DNA from: Isoetes taiwanensis
Lineage: Eukaryota > Streptophyta > Lycopodiopsida > Isoetales > Isoetaceae
NCBI GenBank assembly: GCA_021234155.1
Contig: JAJEKV010000024.1
Coordinates: forward strand, 19,132,189 to 19,196,188
Direction: 5' to 3'
DNA length: 64,000 nt
Both the position numbers and the translations under genes were made by a program. The notes beneath the pieces are model-generated. The model had not been told where the DNA came from. It searched no databases and saw only the letters and a program-made list of their open reading frames with translations. This document shows, piece after piece, positions 31,009-43,315 of the stretch. Each line of letters begins with the position of its first letter. Position 1 is the first letter of the stretch.

Positions 31009-31827
31009 AGAGTAAGGGTAGATTTTTTTCATTAATTAGAAAAAGCCATACAATCCAAATACCAAACTGCTAAGAAGCAGGGTAATGGAGAAAAAAGGGA
31101 CACTCATATGGATTGAGCATCAAATATGAAAACAAAATAGGCATCAAGTTTGAAACATTTTTTACCGAGTATGTCAATATAATATCATAACTTTTTAGAC
31201 TAAGAGGAGAAAATGATTTCCAATTCTACAATATCTGAGCAAAGAGATGTTCTTCAAAATTGAGATCCTCTAGTTCCTGCAAAAGCAAACCAAAATACTA
31301 AACATGATCCTCAAATCTGAATCATGAAAGTCATGAGAGTGATCTCTACTGTTGGACAGAGTTGGGGATGTGGAGGGCAACTTGGAAATATGCATTGTGG
31401 GAAAATGGAATTAATTATGGCTGTTAAGATTTTCTTCAAAAACCACTCGTTATAGTGTTTGTAGAAATAAGTCAGAGATCCATGTGAATATCTGTTTTTT
31501 TTTGCCACAGTCATTTTGTGAAAGCGGTGTACTCAAACTTTCTTTCCCCATAAAGCAAACAAGGTACCATACAAATATGTGAGAAGCTTGTGACCTGTAA
31601 TATAATTCCCTATACTTAGCCAATCTGCCTCTCGACATCTTGAAATGAGTGTTGAACAAGAATTCAAACATGAGGTGCATCCGCATGAATTCCCTCGTGT
31701 AAAATCTCGCCCAAATTGCTTCCCTTTTTCTTGAGCTCTCAACTTCTCGAATGAAGTCATCCGTCATATCACACAACTCTTTCAAGGTTAACTTTTTCCC
31801 AACCGGGTGACTCGATGCAAGGAGATT
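31009..31827 (-). other. LINE 3' region, non-coding or decayed
   Basis: Between the zinc-binding domain and the poly(A) tail. A 111-residue minus frame (31785-31450, with REVESSRKREAIWARFYTRE) is present but I recognise nothing in it. It is likely 3' untranslated sequence or a decayed C-terminus. Confidence 0.55.
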
Positions 31828-32819
31828 TCATAGTCTGTCAATATCGTGGTCCAATTTTGTTGTACCCTCCCCTTTAAGAAAACATCGATATATTCTGTCA
31901 CAATTAGAATATGGAGCATTAGAATCAATAACACTTAATTGAGAAACAAATAAATCAAACTGGCCCCTGAATAGCCCAATTGAATTCCATCTGGTGTTGT
32001 ATTTGACTCCAAATTTCCTCTTATGACAAGTCGCAATAGACTCAATGTCAAACTGAAAATACATTTTAATCCAGAAAATAGATAAAGATTTAGAAGAATA
32101 AAGGATTCTATTTCTAGATTTCCAGATATTCCATAAGGCAGTATGAACAAGAGCATTAGCCAGGATGTCTCCCTGTTGTAGAAAATCAATAATAGAATTG
32201 AGATTCCTGTTTTTGAGATGAGAACCAAGTTTGTGGAAGAACCATGTCCAGAATGGTCTCAACTTTGGACAAAGGAAAATATGTTCTAATGTCTCGTCCT
32301 GAAGGCAACCAGAGTGACAAACAGTGGCAATAATACATCTTTGGGATAGAGAGACCAAATTCATGAGGCTTTTTTGAGCTATCAGCCAAATGAAGAAGCA
32401 AATCTTTGGAGAGCAAAGAAGAATTCGGATATTTCCAAATACAGAGAGGGCATGAGCTTGATTTAAATTCCATTTCTCACTAGCTTTTACTGGAGTATCC
32501 ACTATATTTATCAAGTTGTAAATATCCTGTATGCCAGCTTACCATTTATAGAGCAACCTGTAGATTTATTGAAATCATTGAAATTATTGAATGGGGCCAA
32601 AATTGCCTTGAAGTGAGCATAGATCTTCTTATCACTGGAAGTACCTTTAAGAACGATTTGAGAGATCCGGGATATGATAGAATTGTTATTCTTATAAAGA
32701 TCTCGATAGAAGTAATTCCTATCTTTGGACCATTTACTATAGATTTTAGGATGTTTTATGGCCATGACTTTAGAATTATGATCGAGAAAAATTGGAGACC
32801 AAAACAAATTAGTGCTCAT
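31828..32819 (-). pseudogene. LINE ORF2 C-terminus with zinc-binding (zf-RVT) region
   Basis: Two minus frames (32819-32511 and 32514-31828) overlap by a few bases. The second contains PKICFFIWLIAQKSLMNLVS, then C--CG/HSGCLQDETLEHIFLCP and FWTWFFHKLG followed by ALWNIWKSRNRILY, the order seen in the zinc-binding domain that closes plant L1 ORF2 proteins. The frame stops at 31828. It is separated from its RT by the jockey-like LINE. Confidence 0.85.
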
Positions 32820-33012
32820 AGTAGCATCTAAAAATTTATTTATCCGGGCTACATGTGGTGGATTTTATTCCAAGCCATGATTAAATTCCTCATAAGAGGG
32901 GAGGTGTTTGGAGCAGGATGTAAGTCAACAAATAGCCAGTGTTAATAATATTGAGCGGTGGATTGAGCGGTTGTGTTGAGCGGTTGTGCCTTCTGGCGAG
33001 CGACCATCGGGG

Positions 33013-33693
33013 ATGCCCCGAAAGGGAAAAAAAAGGCTATGAAGCCGAATACGAAGGAGACACTGCCAATTTGTTGGCAGTGATGCATGAATTAAAAACA
33101 GAAATTCTAAATCTGAGATCCGAGGTTGAAGGAATGCGTGGAACCCTAGACGAACTGGTGGCTCAAAACACAAGTTTGAAAAACCAGAATGAGGAGTTAT
33201 CCACAAATTTGCAGAAACCTTCCACAGATTTTAGGGCGCAGATAATAGCTTTGGAGAATAAATTAGCAAAGACCGATGGCGTAAAACCACAAAAGAGCAA
33301 ATGAAGATACATCATGCAGAGGTATCGTCGAGCGATTAGATCAAGAGTCCGTGAGCAAAGAATCTGAAGATCTCGGGCCTTCCTGAGATAGACGGAGAAG
33401 AAATTGCGTAAAACAAAGGAGGCGATTCTTCTCCCAAAAACAATGCATCCGCATGATCCTCTTCATGTGAATTCAAGAAGATTGGGCAAAGCGTGTACTC
33501 ATACTCGTCCTATCCTGGTCAGATTTCAAACAAAAGAAGCAAGAGATCGTGTGCTTCATAATAGAAGTGCACTTAAGGGAGAAAAAATCTGGTTGGACCT
33601 AGATTTAACCCCGGGCCAATTGGATTCTAGAAAGAAGGAATGGGCAAAAGTGAAGGCAAACAAGGGAATCGGGGATTCGTGGCTTACCTAGAT
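33013..33693 (+). pseudogene. Jockey-like LINE ORF1: coiled coil plus RRM-like domain
   Basis: An ATG at 33013 gives MPRKGKKKAMKPNTKE; a frameshift then leads into the frame 32939-33304, which carries a coiled coil (LKTEILNLRSEVEGMRGTLD, then LVAQNTSLKNQNEELSTNL). After a broken stretch, 33404-33691 reads RPILVRFQTKEARDRVLHNR and GEKIWLDLDLTPGQLDSRKK, the RRM-like single-strand nucleic-acid-binding part seen in ORF1 proteins of jockey/CR1-type LINEs. ORF1p coats the element RNA. Two or more frameshifts. Confidence 0.65.
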
Positions 33694-33749
33694 CATGGAG
33701 GTCGGGCAAGAGTCAGTCACGAACAAGAAGCATAAATAGGAAGCAAAGG

Positions 33750-36700
33750 GGCCTTGAGAATCAGTCTATGGAATGCACATGGACTCACTCAAGCAAAGAT
33801 AGATGCCAATCGGGAACTTGGAAGAACCGGGACATATTATGCTTCACGTAAAACCGGACACACCAATCTCGCCTTCCATTAGGACATACCGGGTTTGAGC
33901 TTCTTGGCCAAGTATGGAATGAGAAAATGCGGGAGCAGGAAGAGGTTTTGGGGAGTTGCAAAGATATAAACGTGTGGATATAAAGCATGAGATACATTTG
34001 CTAAAATCTGATGCAAACAACCAATATATTTGGTTACGTGTAAAGGAGAACGCACATCTAAATGTGTATTTCGTAAAGATGCTATTTTGCCCCCCGAAAA
34101 CTCCAAAACATACATACCAAGCAAGGTCTTGACAAAGAAAATCCTTATGGTAATCTCGCCGATATCCCGGAGTACTCGGCTCTAGGTAAGATAATTATAA
34201 CAGGTGATTTTAATGGTCGCATCTGAGGATGTCGACAAGCAAAAGTCTATGATGATCTTGCAAATATTTACTTAGATGAGATTGAGGATCCAATGTACAG
34301 CAGGGTATCAGATGAAGTCATATCAAATGAGATGGGAAAACGGTTACTTGAATTATGTACAGTATGTAAGCTCAAAATTATGAACGGGGTAAGAGATTTT
34401 CCACAATCTGGAAAGCTCACTTACTGGAATCATGCAGGGGCCAGTACAATTGATTATCTCATCACAAGAGAGAAGGAATTAATAGCAGATTTTCACATAG
34501 GCTCCAAACTGCCAGAGTCGGATCATACTCCATTACATATGGTATTGAAAGTCAAGACAAATTCAGGGGAATTGCCCCCAGAATTCCATCCAAGGGTTAA
34601 GGTGAATTATGAGCTCAATGAAGAATATAAAACAAAAGTAGAAGAAGCGCTGGCAAGTGCCTCATGGTCTGGGATTTTTGAAGAGGAAGCACAGCAATTC
34701 CAAGAAATCATACTAGCCACTGCGAAAATGATTTTCGGAGTCACCAAGAAATATAAATCAGGCAGGCCTTGCAACTCCTGGTGGGATGCTGAATGCCAAG
34801 AAGCGAGAAGCCATCTGCCACAGAACTGTATAAGCAAACCAAAATGGTACAGACATTTGATCAGGACCAAAAAAAGGACGTATTATGAGCAAAGGCAACA
34901 ACAACTCAGTGAAAAGTTGATGAAATATCCCAAAAGCTTTTGGGACACGTTGAAGCTAAAAACAGACCACGCAAGGCTGGATTTGGGCGACTTGACTAAT
35001 TTAGTTAAGTCCCTTTATGAAAAGGGAGGTGCAACTTGCATGCCAAAAATAGCGCCAACCACAGATCTTTTCTCAGAAACAGAGGTCCAAAATTCTGTCC
35101 AAACTTGCAAATAACAAAGCACATGATGCAGACAAATTATGCGTGGAGCTTTTCAAATGGGGAGGTGAAAACATGCTATCTATTCTAACAGGTCTGTTAA
35201 ATCAGAGCCTCATACAGGGAATGCCAGAGAATTGGAGAATCAATCATGTCCACCCAATTCACAAGGGAGGGATAAAGCGTAAGTCCAGAATCTACATAAC
35301 AATTTTGATTGGCGGTGTGTTCACAAAATTACTTGGCGATCTCTTGGAAAGCAAGTTGAGTGCATGGGGCGAGCAAGCAAACGTGAGATCACCATATCGG
35401 AGGCGGGCTTTAGGGGAATCATAATACCCTCGATCATGTGCTTACTCTTAGAACCCTGATAGAAAATGCAAAAAATCCAAATGCAGCACTCTATGTAGCA
35501 TACATAGATTTCACAAAAGCATTTGACACGGTTCCGCGCAAAGAGTTAAGTAACAGAATGATCCAGCTGGGAGTGCCACAGGAAATAAGAGAGGCAAATA
35601 TCTCAATTATATCTTTGAAGTCTTAATTGGGTTTCATTGGAATGTGACACTCGATTAAAAAAGCACGATGGGTGTGCGTCAAGGCTGCCCATTGTCCCCG
35701 ACCCTGTTTGGGATCTTCATAGATGAACTGGATAGCTGGTTAAGAGAAAAATCATTGGCAGGCACCAAATTGGGCACAAGTGTGGTTCAATTGCTTCTTT
35801 ATGCAGATGACGTGGTTTTGCTAGCGAGCAAACCAAAAGCGTTGCAGGAGCATTTAAACAGTTTGGATGTTTTTTGTGAAGCAAAACATATGAATGTAAA
35901 TCTGTCCAAGTCAAAAATAATGATTTTCGGAACAAGGAGCAGACCAGACTTTATATACAGAGGACAAGTAATGGAAATTGTAGAAAGTTATAAATATCTC
36001 GGAATAGATATCACATCCAACTATAGTTGGAAAAATTGTGTGAATAGAAGAACATCCGGAGGAAAGGCAGCATTGTTTAGCATGCTATCAAGATGTAATA
36101 GGGCCTCTCTCGTTGATTGGGGACTGAAAAGAATACTGTTTAAAACATTGGTCCAAACTGTGGCTCTTTATGGTGTCCCTATTTGGGGACCGGATATCTC
36201 CAAGCACATGTGGCAACAAATTGAGGCAGTTCAAAAAATGTTTTTGAGAGAAGAGCTTGGGATTAGATCCCAAATCCCATACGCAATCATGCTGGCTGAA
36301 TCAGGTATGCTCCCTCTCGAAGTAGAAGGATTATATCAAGCAATAAATTTTTTTAACAGGATCAAGGGGCAGCCTCTAAGTCGTCTGTCACATCGGGCAA
36401 TGGATTCCGGTGTAGGCTGGGCACAAAAGCTCAGGACATGGGCTGGAAAATGGGGTGTGAATGAGATGAATTGGCCAAAGGATAAAGAAGAAGCCCGAAC
36501 CTTATTGGAGAAGTTGGCAGTGGAACACTTATGGGCTGATCCGGGTAAGCGAATGGTTCTTTATCAGGCTAACATAAACCTCCTAGAAGACTATAAATGC
36601 CAAGATTATATAAGAGCAAGTATCCCAAAAAATCAGAAGCGGTTTGCTTGTAAGATACGTAATCCGAGCTCACATAAGCTCGAAATAGAGACAGGGAGAT

Positions 36701-36924
36701 GGGCAAAGATACCGAAGGAGGACCGCCTATGCAGGATCTGCAAATCAGGAGATGTAGAGGACGAATATCATGTTTTTCTATCTTGTTCAGAATATGCACA
36801 TATCAGGCTCAATTTTGGGATTCAGGTGACAAGTCTACACTTACTATTCACAATGCCACCAATGACTATTGGGCCCTATGTTCGAGCGGTTGATTCACAC
36901 CGTTCTTTTTTGCAAAAACTGTAA
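33750..36924 (+). pseudogene. Jockey-like LINE ORF2: endonuclease and reverse transcriptase
   Basis: The endonuclease starts ISLWNAHGLTQAKID near 33756 and has IITGDFNGR at 34196 and a GASTIDYLITREKEL...SDHTP end at 34440-34540 (frame 34293-35114). RT continues in 35143-35424 (NWRINHVHPIHKGG), 35438-35626 (YVAYIDFTKAFDTVPRKELS, first catalytic Asp) and the long frame 35668-36924, which opens MGVRQGCPLSPTLFGIFIDE and contains LLLYADDVVLLASKP near 35800. It ends with CRICKSGDVEDEYHVFLSC (zinc-binding) at 36730. ORF2p nicks the target and copies element RNA. Several frameshifts lie in the first half; the last 418 codons are open. Confidence 0.85.
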
Positions 36925-36979
36925 AAAGCTATTTTTCATGTGCTCCATGGTCTCTCGAGGCCCAAGAGAGCAATAGACA

Positions 36980-37013
<34 letters not shown>

Positions 37014-37045
37014 TTCAGGGAGAGAGTGCTTGATAGAGGGACGTC

Positions 37046-38700
37046 CTAAAGGATAGAAATATTTAGCCAGTGAGCTATGAATTGAGAGGCAGGAGAGCTA
37101 TTTCCCATAATTGTTCTCCAAATGTATTTGCCTGCTAAAGAACACGCCTGCAAGTAAAGATTTTTGCACCCTAGACCTCCAAATTTCTTTGGTCTTGCAA
37201 TTGATTTCCAGTTAACAAGATGAGATCCATTCCAAATGAAATTTCGAATAGTTTTTTCCAGCTCAGAATATATGACTTTAGGAGCAACAAGGGCAGAGGA
37301 GAAGTAGACATGAGAAGATGCTAGCATGAGAATTTGCAATAATTGTCCCTACCCGCAAAGGAGGATACAGCGGTTCTGTAATTATTCGGGTTTCATTTTT
37401 TATTCTCGTAGAATTGGATCCCAAAGACCTCTCAAACTTGGATTAAGAGAGAGAGGCATACCCAATAAATTTGAAGCTTGATTGCAACTGAGAACAGAAA
37501 TACCACGGATGGAAGAATGATCAACATCTCCAATAATCTTGCTTTTTTCAAGGTTCAAGTGCACTCCCGAGGTAGCAGAGAAATCTTTAATGAGATCTAA
37601 AAATCTGTTGACATTGTTAGGATTGGAATCTAGGAAAGCAAAAGTGTCATCAGCATATTGTGAGATTGTGAGGATGTCTAAGTTATTTGGAAGTTTGAGG
37701 CCAGATAGAGCACCAGAATTTTGCATGCTTAACAACACATCTAGTAAGCATCTCAGCAACAATGAGGAAGAGATATGGTGCTAAAGGGCAGGCTTGCCTT
37801 ACACCTTTTGCCAAGGGGAAGAATTTAGAGGGTGATCCATTAATCAGAACTGCTGAATTGGACATAGAATTCAATCCTTAGAGATGAGCTTGGATTGGGA
37901 TCCCATTTTTTTTAAGGCAATTTCAATAAAGTTCCAGTTTACAGTATCAAAGGCTCTCTTAAAGTCTAATTTCAAAAGGATGCAAGATTGGTTCGAAATC
38001 ATATTCCATTGCAGGCCTTCCATTGCACTAATGTAGTTATCTAAGATGAACCTATTAGGAAGAAAGGCTGATTGATTGACACTGATATTCGTCTGGAGAT
38101 AAGCTTGAATTCTATTGGCAATTATTTTAGCACAAAGCTTATATGAAGAGTTAGTTAGAGATATAGGCCTCCATTCAGCAAAAGAGGTAGGATTTTCCAC
38201 TTTTGGCACCAAGGTAATAAAACCTGCAGAGATAGGGGAGTGCAAATGATTTGAAGCCCAGAAGCCATGCACAAGACCAATAATGTCAGATTTCATAATA
38301 TCCCAGAATTGGATATAAAATTCTGGAGGAAATCCATCAGGGCCAGGAGATTTGTCTTTAGAGAAACTTCTCAGAGTTTTAAAATTTCATCTTGATTGGG
38401 GAGCGTAAGTCAAAGATATGTCCATGCAATCAATAGGATTTGGCAAGACTGCATCTATAGCCAAGAATCTGTCTTTAGCCGAAATTTCATAAGCAGTGAG
38501 ATCATTTTCCTTGAAAAGAGTAGAGTAGCTGTCATAGAAGAAGTTTTTAATGTCAGAGCTCGAGCTAAGCATGGAGCCAGAACCATTATTTACTTGATTT
38601 ATGGAATTCTTCAGAAGCCTATTTTTGGCCACTTTGAAAAAAAAATTTGAGCTGCCATAGTCTATTTCGATGTTGTACTTAATTTTGCATTTAATGGTAG
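37046..38700 (-). pseudogene. L1-type LINE ORF2, reverse transcriptase part
   Basis: Minus frames in order: 38632-38387 (linker, SSSSDIKNFFYDSYSTLFKE), 38296-37871 (AGFITLVPKVENPTSFAEWR, then RPISLTNSSYKLCAKIIANR, QSAFLPNRFILDNYISAMEG, LKLDFKRAFDTVNW with the first catalytic Asp), 37874-37683 (GVRQACPLAPYLFLIVAEML) and 37762-37400 (ISQYADDTFAF, the active site near 37650), then 37339-37046 (FIWNGSHLVNWKSIARPKKF and GGLGCKNLYLQ). The motif order is that of plant L1 RT. Several frameshifts. Confidence 0.9.
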
Positions 38701-38712
38701 AAAACTTGGCTT

Positions 38713-40197
38713 TTTTTTTTTTTTTTTTTTTGAAGTCAAGATATTTAAATTTTATTAATGAGTAAAACAGGGTACATGACCTTATTTAGGCTCCACAATA
38801 GGCCAAATATGCAACATCTAAACACCGGTCACCGATAGAAAGAAGTCCGCCTAACATTCCAAAAAATCGGAGTCTACAAACCGATATAGACCTTCCCCTA
38901 CGAACAAAGATTGAAGTCAAAGTGTAATGCGAATCTGCGACCATTTGAAGCTCACCACCGGAAAATACAAGCAATTGAAAGAGCATTGGAAGCAACTATC
39001 ATTCTGCGCATTTACTTGGCGAGAATCCATCCTGCAGCATCGTACTACAGAAGATTATGTCCCTGTTCCATATATGTACTAGGGGACTCAATGCTCCATC
39101 TTCCAACAATGCAGAAGATCATGCTCGCCTGCCCACTAGGGGTGGTCCAATTGCTAACCAAAAGCTCCTCCTATTACTAGCATAGGCCACAACTGAAAAA
39201 TGCTCAACTTCCTCATTGATCCGAATTAAGCTCCCCTTGGACACTTGAATCACAACTCAATAAGTTAGCAAAGAATAAAGAATACTTGGTCTCCCGCCCA
39301 AGGCCCCTTAATCAGACCCCTTTCATTACCCAAGGAAAGTTCATTACCATGCCCGGTCCATAGAATCTGATTTCCCCTTCTTTGGGAAAGGGGAGGATGA
39401 TATTGAAGTAGCCAAGACTAAAGATACATCTCAAGAAGCCACAATGAGTAACAAGCAAAATGATCAGAGATGCATCCAACATCTGCATTCCATAGACTTG
39501 CTCCCACACCCACAAGATCTGCAGCTCCTGAAGGGAAGGACAGCCCATTTCGTGCAAGCAACAGTTACACCATTACCTATAGTACTGCTTTATCATGAGC
39601 TCCTCCAAGATGAATATAGTCCGGGTTTGTCAATATCTTTTTCTGACTCAAAACCATAACAAAGACTTGCAACATATCAGTTGCATCCAACCCCAAGACT
39701 GCAGTGAGTGCGGTCAGAACCACAACAGATGTGGCCTTCCTGTTGCAGTGAGTGCAACAAAAGAGGATCAATATACACACTGATGAAACAAGCTTAAATA
39801 ATGCTTCTGAGCCAATAGCAGTAGCTGATAATAGAATGAGACAGAAGGCAAATGTTGAGCATACAGATGGAGCTCAAAGACGCCCAAAGTCTTAAAGCAC
39901 AAGCTGCCTGCTATCTTTAGTCTATTGAAGTCGGAATCCAGAGAATAGCCACAAGGACACAGTCTTACCAGTCACAAATCTTATGCTGTGAAGATAAAGT
40001 ACTAAGAGCATCGGCCCAACCCCAGCACTGGACTTTAGAGCAGAAGATTCGAGGATGACAAGCAGGCCGATTTTGCGACTTTAGCCAAGATCCGAGGCCA
40101 ACGGCAGCAGCAGATCATGCTGCTCTTCCAGCCTACTTAAACTCTTCTTCCGAGTGCAGACGTTAAGAATCCGAGCCGCCGCCGCCCTAAACAGCCC
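38713..40197 (-). mobile_element. Polyadenylated retrocopy (processed pseudogene-like) inserted in the LINE
   Basis: AAAACTTGGCTT occurs at 38701-38712 and again at 40198-40209, a 12 bp target duplication. On the minus strand the insert starts with a GC-rich GGCGGCGGCGGCTCGG leader, runs 1.49 kb and ends with AATAAA (complement of 38751-38756) 20 bases before a run of 21 A. This is a cDNA of a polyadenylated transcript inserted by LINE machinery. I find no long ORF; short minus frames at 39557-39312 and 39780-39577 match nothing I know. It could be a retrocopy of a non-coding or decayed mRNA, or an unusually long SINE; no RNA polymerase III boxes are visible. Confidence 0.8.
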
Positions 40198-40209
40198 AAA
40201 ACTTGGCTT

Positions 40210-41260
40210 CTCTCTCCTCAATGCTTTTTAAGAATCTCTCAAGTAATTCTTCCCCCACATGCAGATTGTAAATATGAGGATCAACTTGAAGCAGAGATCT
40301 GATTTCTTTCATTTTATTCAAAAGGTTTTCCTTTTCCTGAACTTTAGCCATGTGCTTGTTTTTGGCACATTTCTTGATCCAATCCTTGGATTTTTTTATC
40401 TTGTAGTAAAAATGTTTCATTGATGAATTTGGCAACATGGGATCAATAGATTGATAAAAATCAGCAAACTCCTGTTGGAAGGAAGCATTCTGAAGCAGAG
40501 AGCAATTTAATTTGAAGGGGATATTTCCACCTCTGGGGGAACTTAGCAGGTGCTTAGTATTAAGAAATTGAGGTTGGTGATCCGAAATGGAAGTACCTTC
40601 ATCACTTGTTACAAAGCAATTGTCCCAGAAATCAGAATTTGGATTGGAGACATAAAATCTATCCAAAGCACAGTAGACTCTATCTTGATCTTTCTGCTTA
40701 TTAGACCAGGTGAAAATAGATGTGGAAGATGGAATATGAATTAGGGAAGAGTCAGCTATAAATTTATCCCAATTCCTTCTCTCAGTAATGGACATGTTTA
40801 TTTTGTTTCCAAGTTTCATGTCCCAAGCTGGAGTATTATTAAAATCTCCAGCCAAAATCCAGTCAACTGTGGAGTTACTAGTGATCCAAGAATTGATATC
40901 AGGCCAGAGCTTTTCTCTTTCTTTAGGACAAGTAGAAGCATAGACATTTATGACCCCAAAGGTGGAGTTATTAACTGAGAAAGTTACAGCTTGCCACATT
41001 TTAGATATGTTGTTGCAAAAGGAGATGTGATGGAGATTTTTCCAAATGATGCACATTCCCCCTATAGTTCCATTTGCTTCCATCCATATAGAGGAAGCCC
41101 CAGGGTAGATCCAATCACCCAAGCTGGAAGCTTCAAATTTAGGTAGCTTCAACTCTTGTAGCAAAACAATGTCTGCATTGTATTGTCTGATTTGAGAGAT
41201 GGCTCTCCTTCTTTTGAGAGGACCCTTAATTCCTCTCAAATTCCAACTGATTATCTTCAT
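40210..41260 (-). CDS. L1-type LINE ORF2, apurinic endonuclease domain
   Basis: A 350-codon open frame beginning MKIISWNLRGIKGPLKRRRA with IVLLQELKLPKFE (catalytic Glu), FGVINVYAS, WILAGDFNNTPAWDMKLG (the GDFN motif), DRVYCALDRFYVSN and GTSISDHQPQF (SDH end). All landmark residues of the L1 endonuclease are present. It nicks target DNA at T-rich sites. The ATG at 41260 is the natural start of ORF2. The frame stays open until it is interrupted by the retrocopy at 40209. Confidence 0.93.
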
Positions 41261-41329
41261 TATAAAAATGAGAGATGATCAGATAGAAGAATGAGAAATA
41301 GATAACTCTCACTGCTTTTTTTTAGCCCT

Positions 41330-42859
41330 CTTAGAAGCTTGTTTAAATTTTTTACTTCTTGTATTATTTGCAGGAGTGTTAGAATCCCTCAAGACTGGCA
41401 AAGCTTTAGATGGAGGTTTAGCTATAAGCCCGGGGGATTCACCTTTGATCAGCGTACAACCCATGAGAGTTCAACGGAGGGGTGTTTTTTGGACCATTTG
41501 CGTACATATACTTAGAGGTTAGGGGTGTTTTTAGGCACTGACTTGGAGCAATATCTATACACAGAGGGGTCAAATTGCCTTTTGAAATTGCCTATACAAG
41601 GGGGGTTTTTTGCTACCCTCCGAACGCAGATGCCATACCCCCCTTATGTATAAGTGCATCCCCCCGGGGCTATAAGAAAGGTATCCCTTAACAGCTCATC
41701 ATCTCCCCATCTATTTTTTCCCAAGTTTTCTTTATTATTATCAATATTATTGTTAATCTCATCCTCACTGTCAGAAATACCCCCTGGGATGAACTCAAAC
41801 ATTTTGTTTATGGAGTTATCAAACAAGCATTTTTTAGAACTATTAAAAGGTACTTGCCCGGAATGTTGAGCATCTTCCTCTATAACTTGAGAATTGGTGA
41901 TGATCGTGGTGAGACTTTGTGGAGTTTCCTTGTTGATATGAGAAGCTTTGTCGATCAGGTGTGTCCAGAACAATGTCCTTCTCTGTCATACTATCCATAC
42001 TTTCTGTAGCTTGATCTTGAGCAGCCTGAAAGCTTTGACTTGAGTTCATGCACAATATACCTTCTTGTAATATATAGCCATTTGCTTCTCAATATCAGAA
42101 GAAATGGATTGGCAGCCATAATTATCAGAAGATAGGTTTTTTTCCAGATCAATGAGGGGTTCAAGCTGGACTAAAGTGTTTGAGAGAGAAGGTTGAGACA
42201 ATAGGTCAGCAGGTGTATTGGATGAGGGATAAGCAGAAAGTTCAATCAACTTCTCATGATTTTCAGAATTCAACAATTTATTAGAATCATGGTTAGTATT
42301 CAGATTTGCAAGTACCTTGAATTGGTTGTAGCAGAGGACCTTATTTACCATGTCAGATTGATTTGGTTTAGCAATCTCCAATACATCCTGGTTATTGTTT
42401 GTGTCCTTGTCTTGATCTGTAGCTGAGGTTGATGGTATTGAGTTCTCTGTCTTTGATGCAGAATTCTCAATCAGAGAGATTGAGTTCTTATTTTCTTTTA
42501 TACCCATAGTGGTCATAGGCGGTATGGCTTTATCTAATTAATGAATCTCCCTTACTGCTTTGTTTGAGATTCAATGAGTTAGACAATCTAGAATTATTCA
42601 GGTTTTTAGCATCCTGAATAATTCTGTCTAGAGTGGAATGTAGATCCTCAGTTGATCTTGCAGCTTGATCCATAGGAGCTTTGCCTTTATGGCTGAATCC
42701 TCCATATTTCTGTATGACTTTTATACCAGAAGCATTTTTATTTGCTCTTATTAAAGTGCTTCTACTTGATATCGAGTCAGAAATAACAATGCCCTGAATA
42801 TTCTTTTGCTTTTCCTTTTCCATTATGTTCTTTTGGATTCTCCTTTGAGAACCATTCAC
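41330..42859 (-). pseudogene. L1-type LINE ORF1, C-terminal half
   Basis: Minus frames 42859-42530, 42516-42046, 42055-41843 and 41973-41669 are polar, Asn/Ser-rich and probably disordered, as in plant L1 ORF1 tails. Across the MITE the frame joins exactly (TFLIA then KPPSKALPV) and ends with a basic tail, KKFKQASKRAKKKQ, near 41340. It continues at its N-terminal side beyond the hAT element at 53503. Several frameshifts break it. Confidence 0.7.
41429..41668. mobile_element. 240 bp MITE with 8 bp target duplication
   Basis: GCTATAAG occurs at 41421-41428 and 41669-41676. The insert starts CCCGGGGGATTCAC and, read from the other end, CCCGGGGGGATGCAC: terminal inverted repeats of about 14 bp. 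Removing it with one target copy restores the LINE ORF1 frame. Inside are AGGGGTGTTTTTTGG-type words and no ORF. The 8 bp duplication suggests hAT-driven mobilisation, though the CCCGGGGG end is not a usual hAT start. Confidence 0.85.
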
Positions 42860-43039
42860 TTTTTTTCAAGCAAAAGCATGGTTATTGATTGGAACTTCCA
42901 ACCTAGTTGGCCCTTGAAAATCTTGTGAATTGATATCAGGGATAGGTTCTATACGTACAAAATTAAAATTCCTGACGTATAAAGTAAAAAAATACGTATT
43001 TTTTAATAAAATACGTATTTAACGTATAAAAACCTCGCC

Positions 43040-43315
43040 GGCCGGAAAAAAAAAAGACGCCGAAAGCTTTCACAAAGCGTCTGTGAAAAAACTTGGCAGA
43101 CGCTGAATACAAATTTTTTATAAAGTACAGTCGACTTTCTGAATTAAAAGAAACGCCGGAAAAAAAAAAAATTCAGAAAGAAAACAGACGCTTTTGAAAC
43201 TATTTGGCAGACGCGAAACCGGGCGATACAGAAAAGCTGGTTTTCACGTTTGGCGTCGCTGAAAAAGTTTTCAGCGTCTGTAGCTGAATCAAGTTTGAAG
43301 CGTCTGTGAAATTTT
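43040..43315. repeat. Left subterminal repeats of the hAT element
   Basis: GCGTCTGTGAAA and the reverse CAGACGC forms occur repeatedly (about 43076, 43103, 43185, 43210, 43270 and 43303), matching the right-end cluster. They are probable transposase binding sites. Confidence 0.75.

Larger units (their letters stand above)
32946..37013 (+). mobile_element. Jockey-like LINE with a (TAA)n tail
   Basis: A plus-strand non-LTR element inside the minus-strand L1. ORF1 has a coiled coil and an RRM-like part, ORF2 has an endonuclease, an RT with YADDV and a C-terminal CCHC. It ends in an (AAT)n tail at 36979-37013 rather than poly(A). L1 sequence resumes on both sides. The words AATAATATT occur at both borders, but part of this is tail, so the target duplication is ambiguous. 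The start is placed near 32946 because L1-like sequence ends there. Confidence 0.85.
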
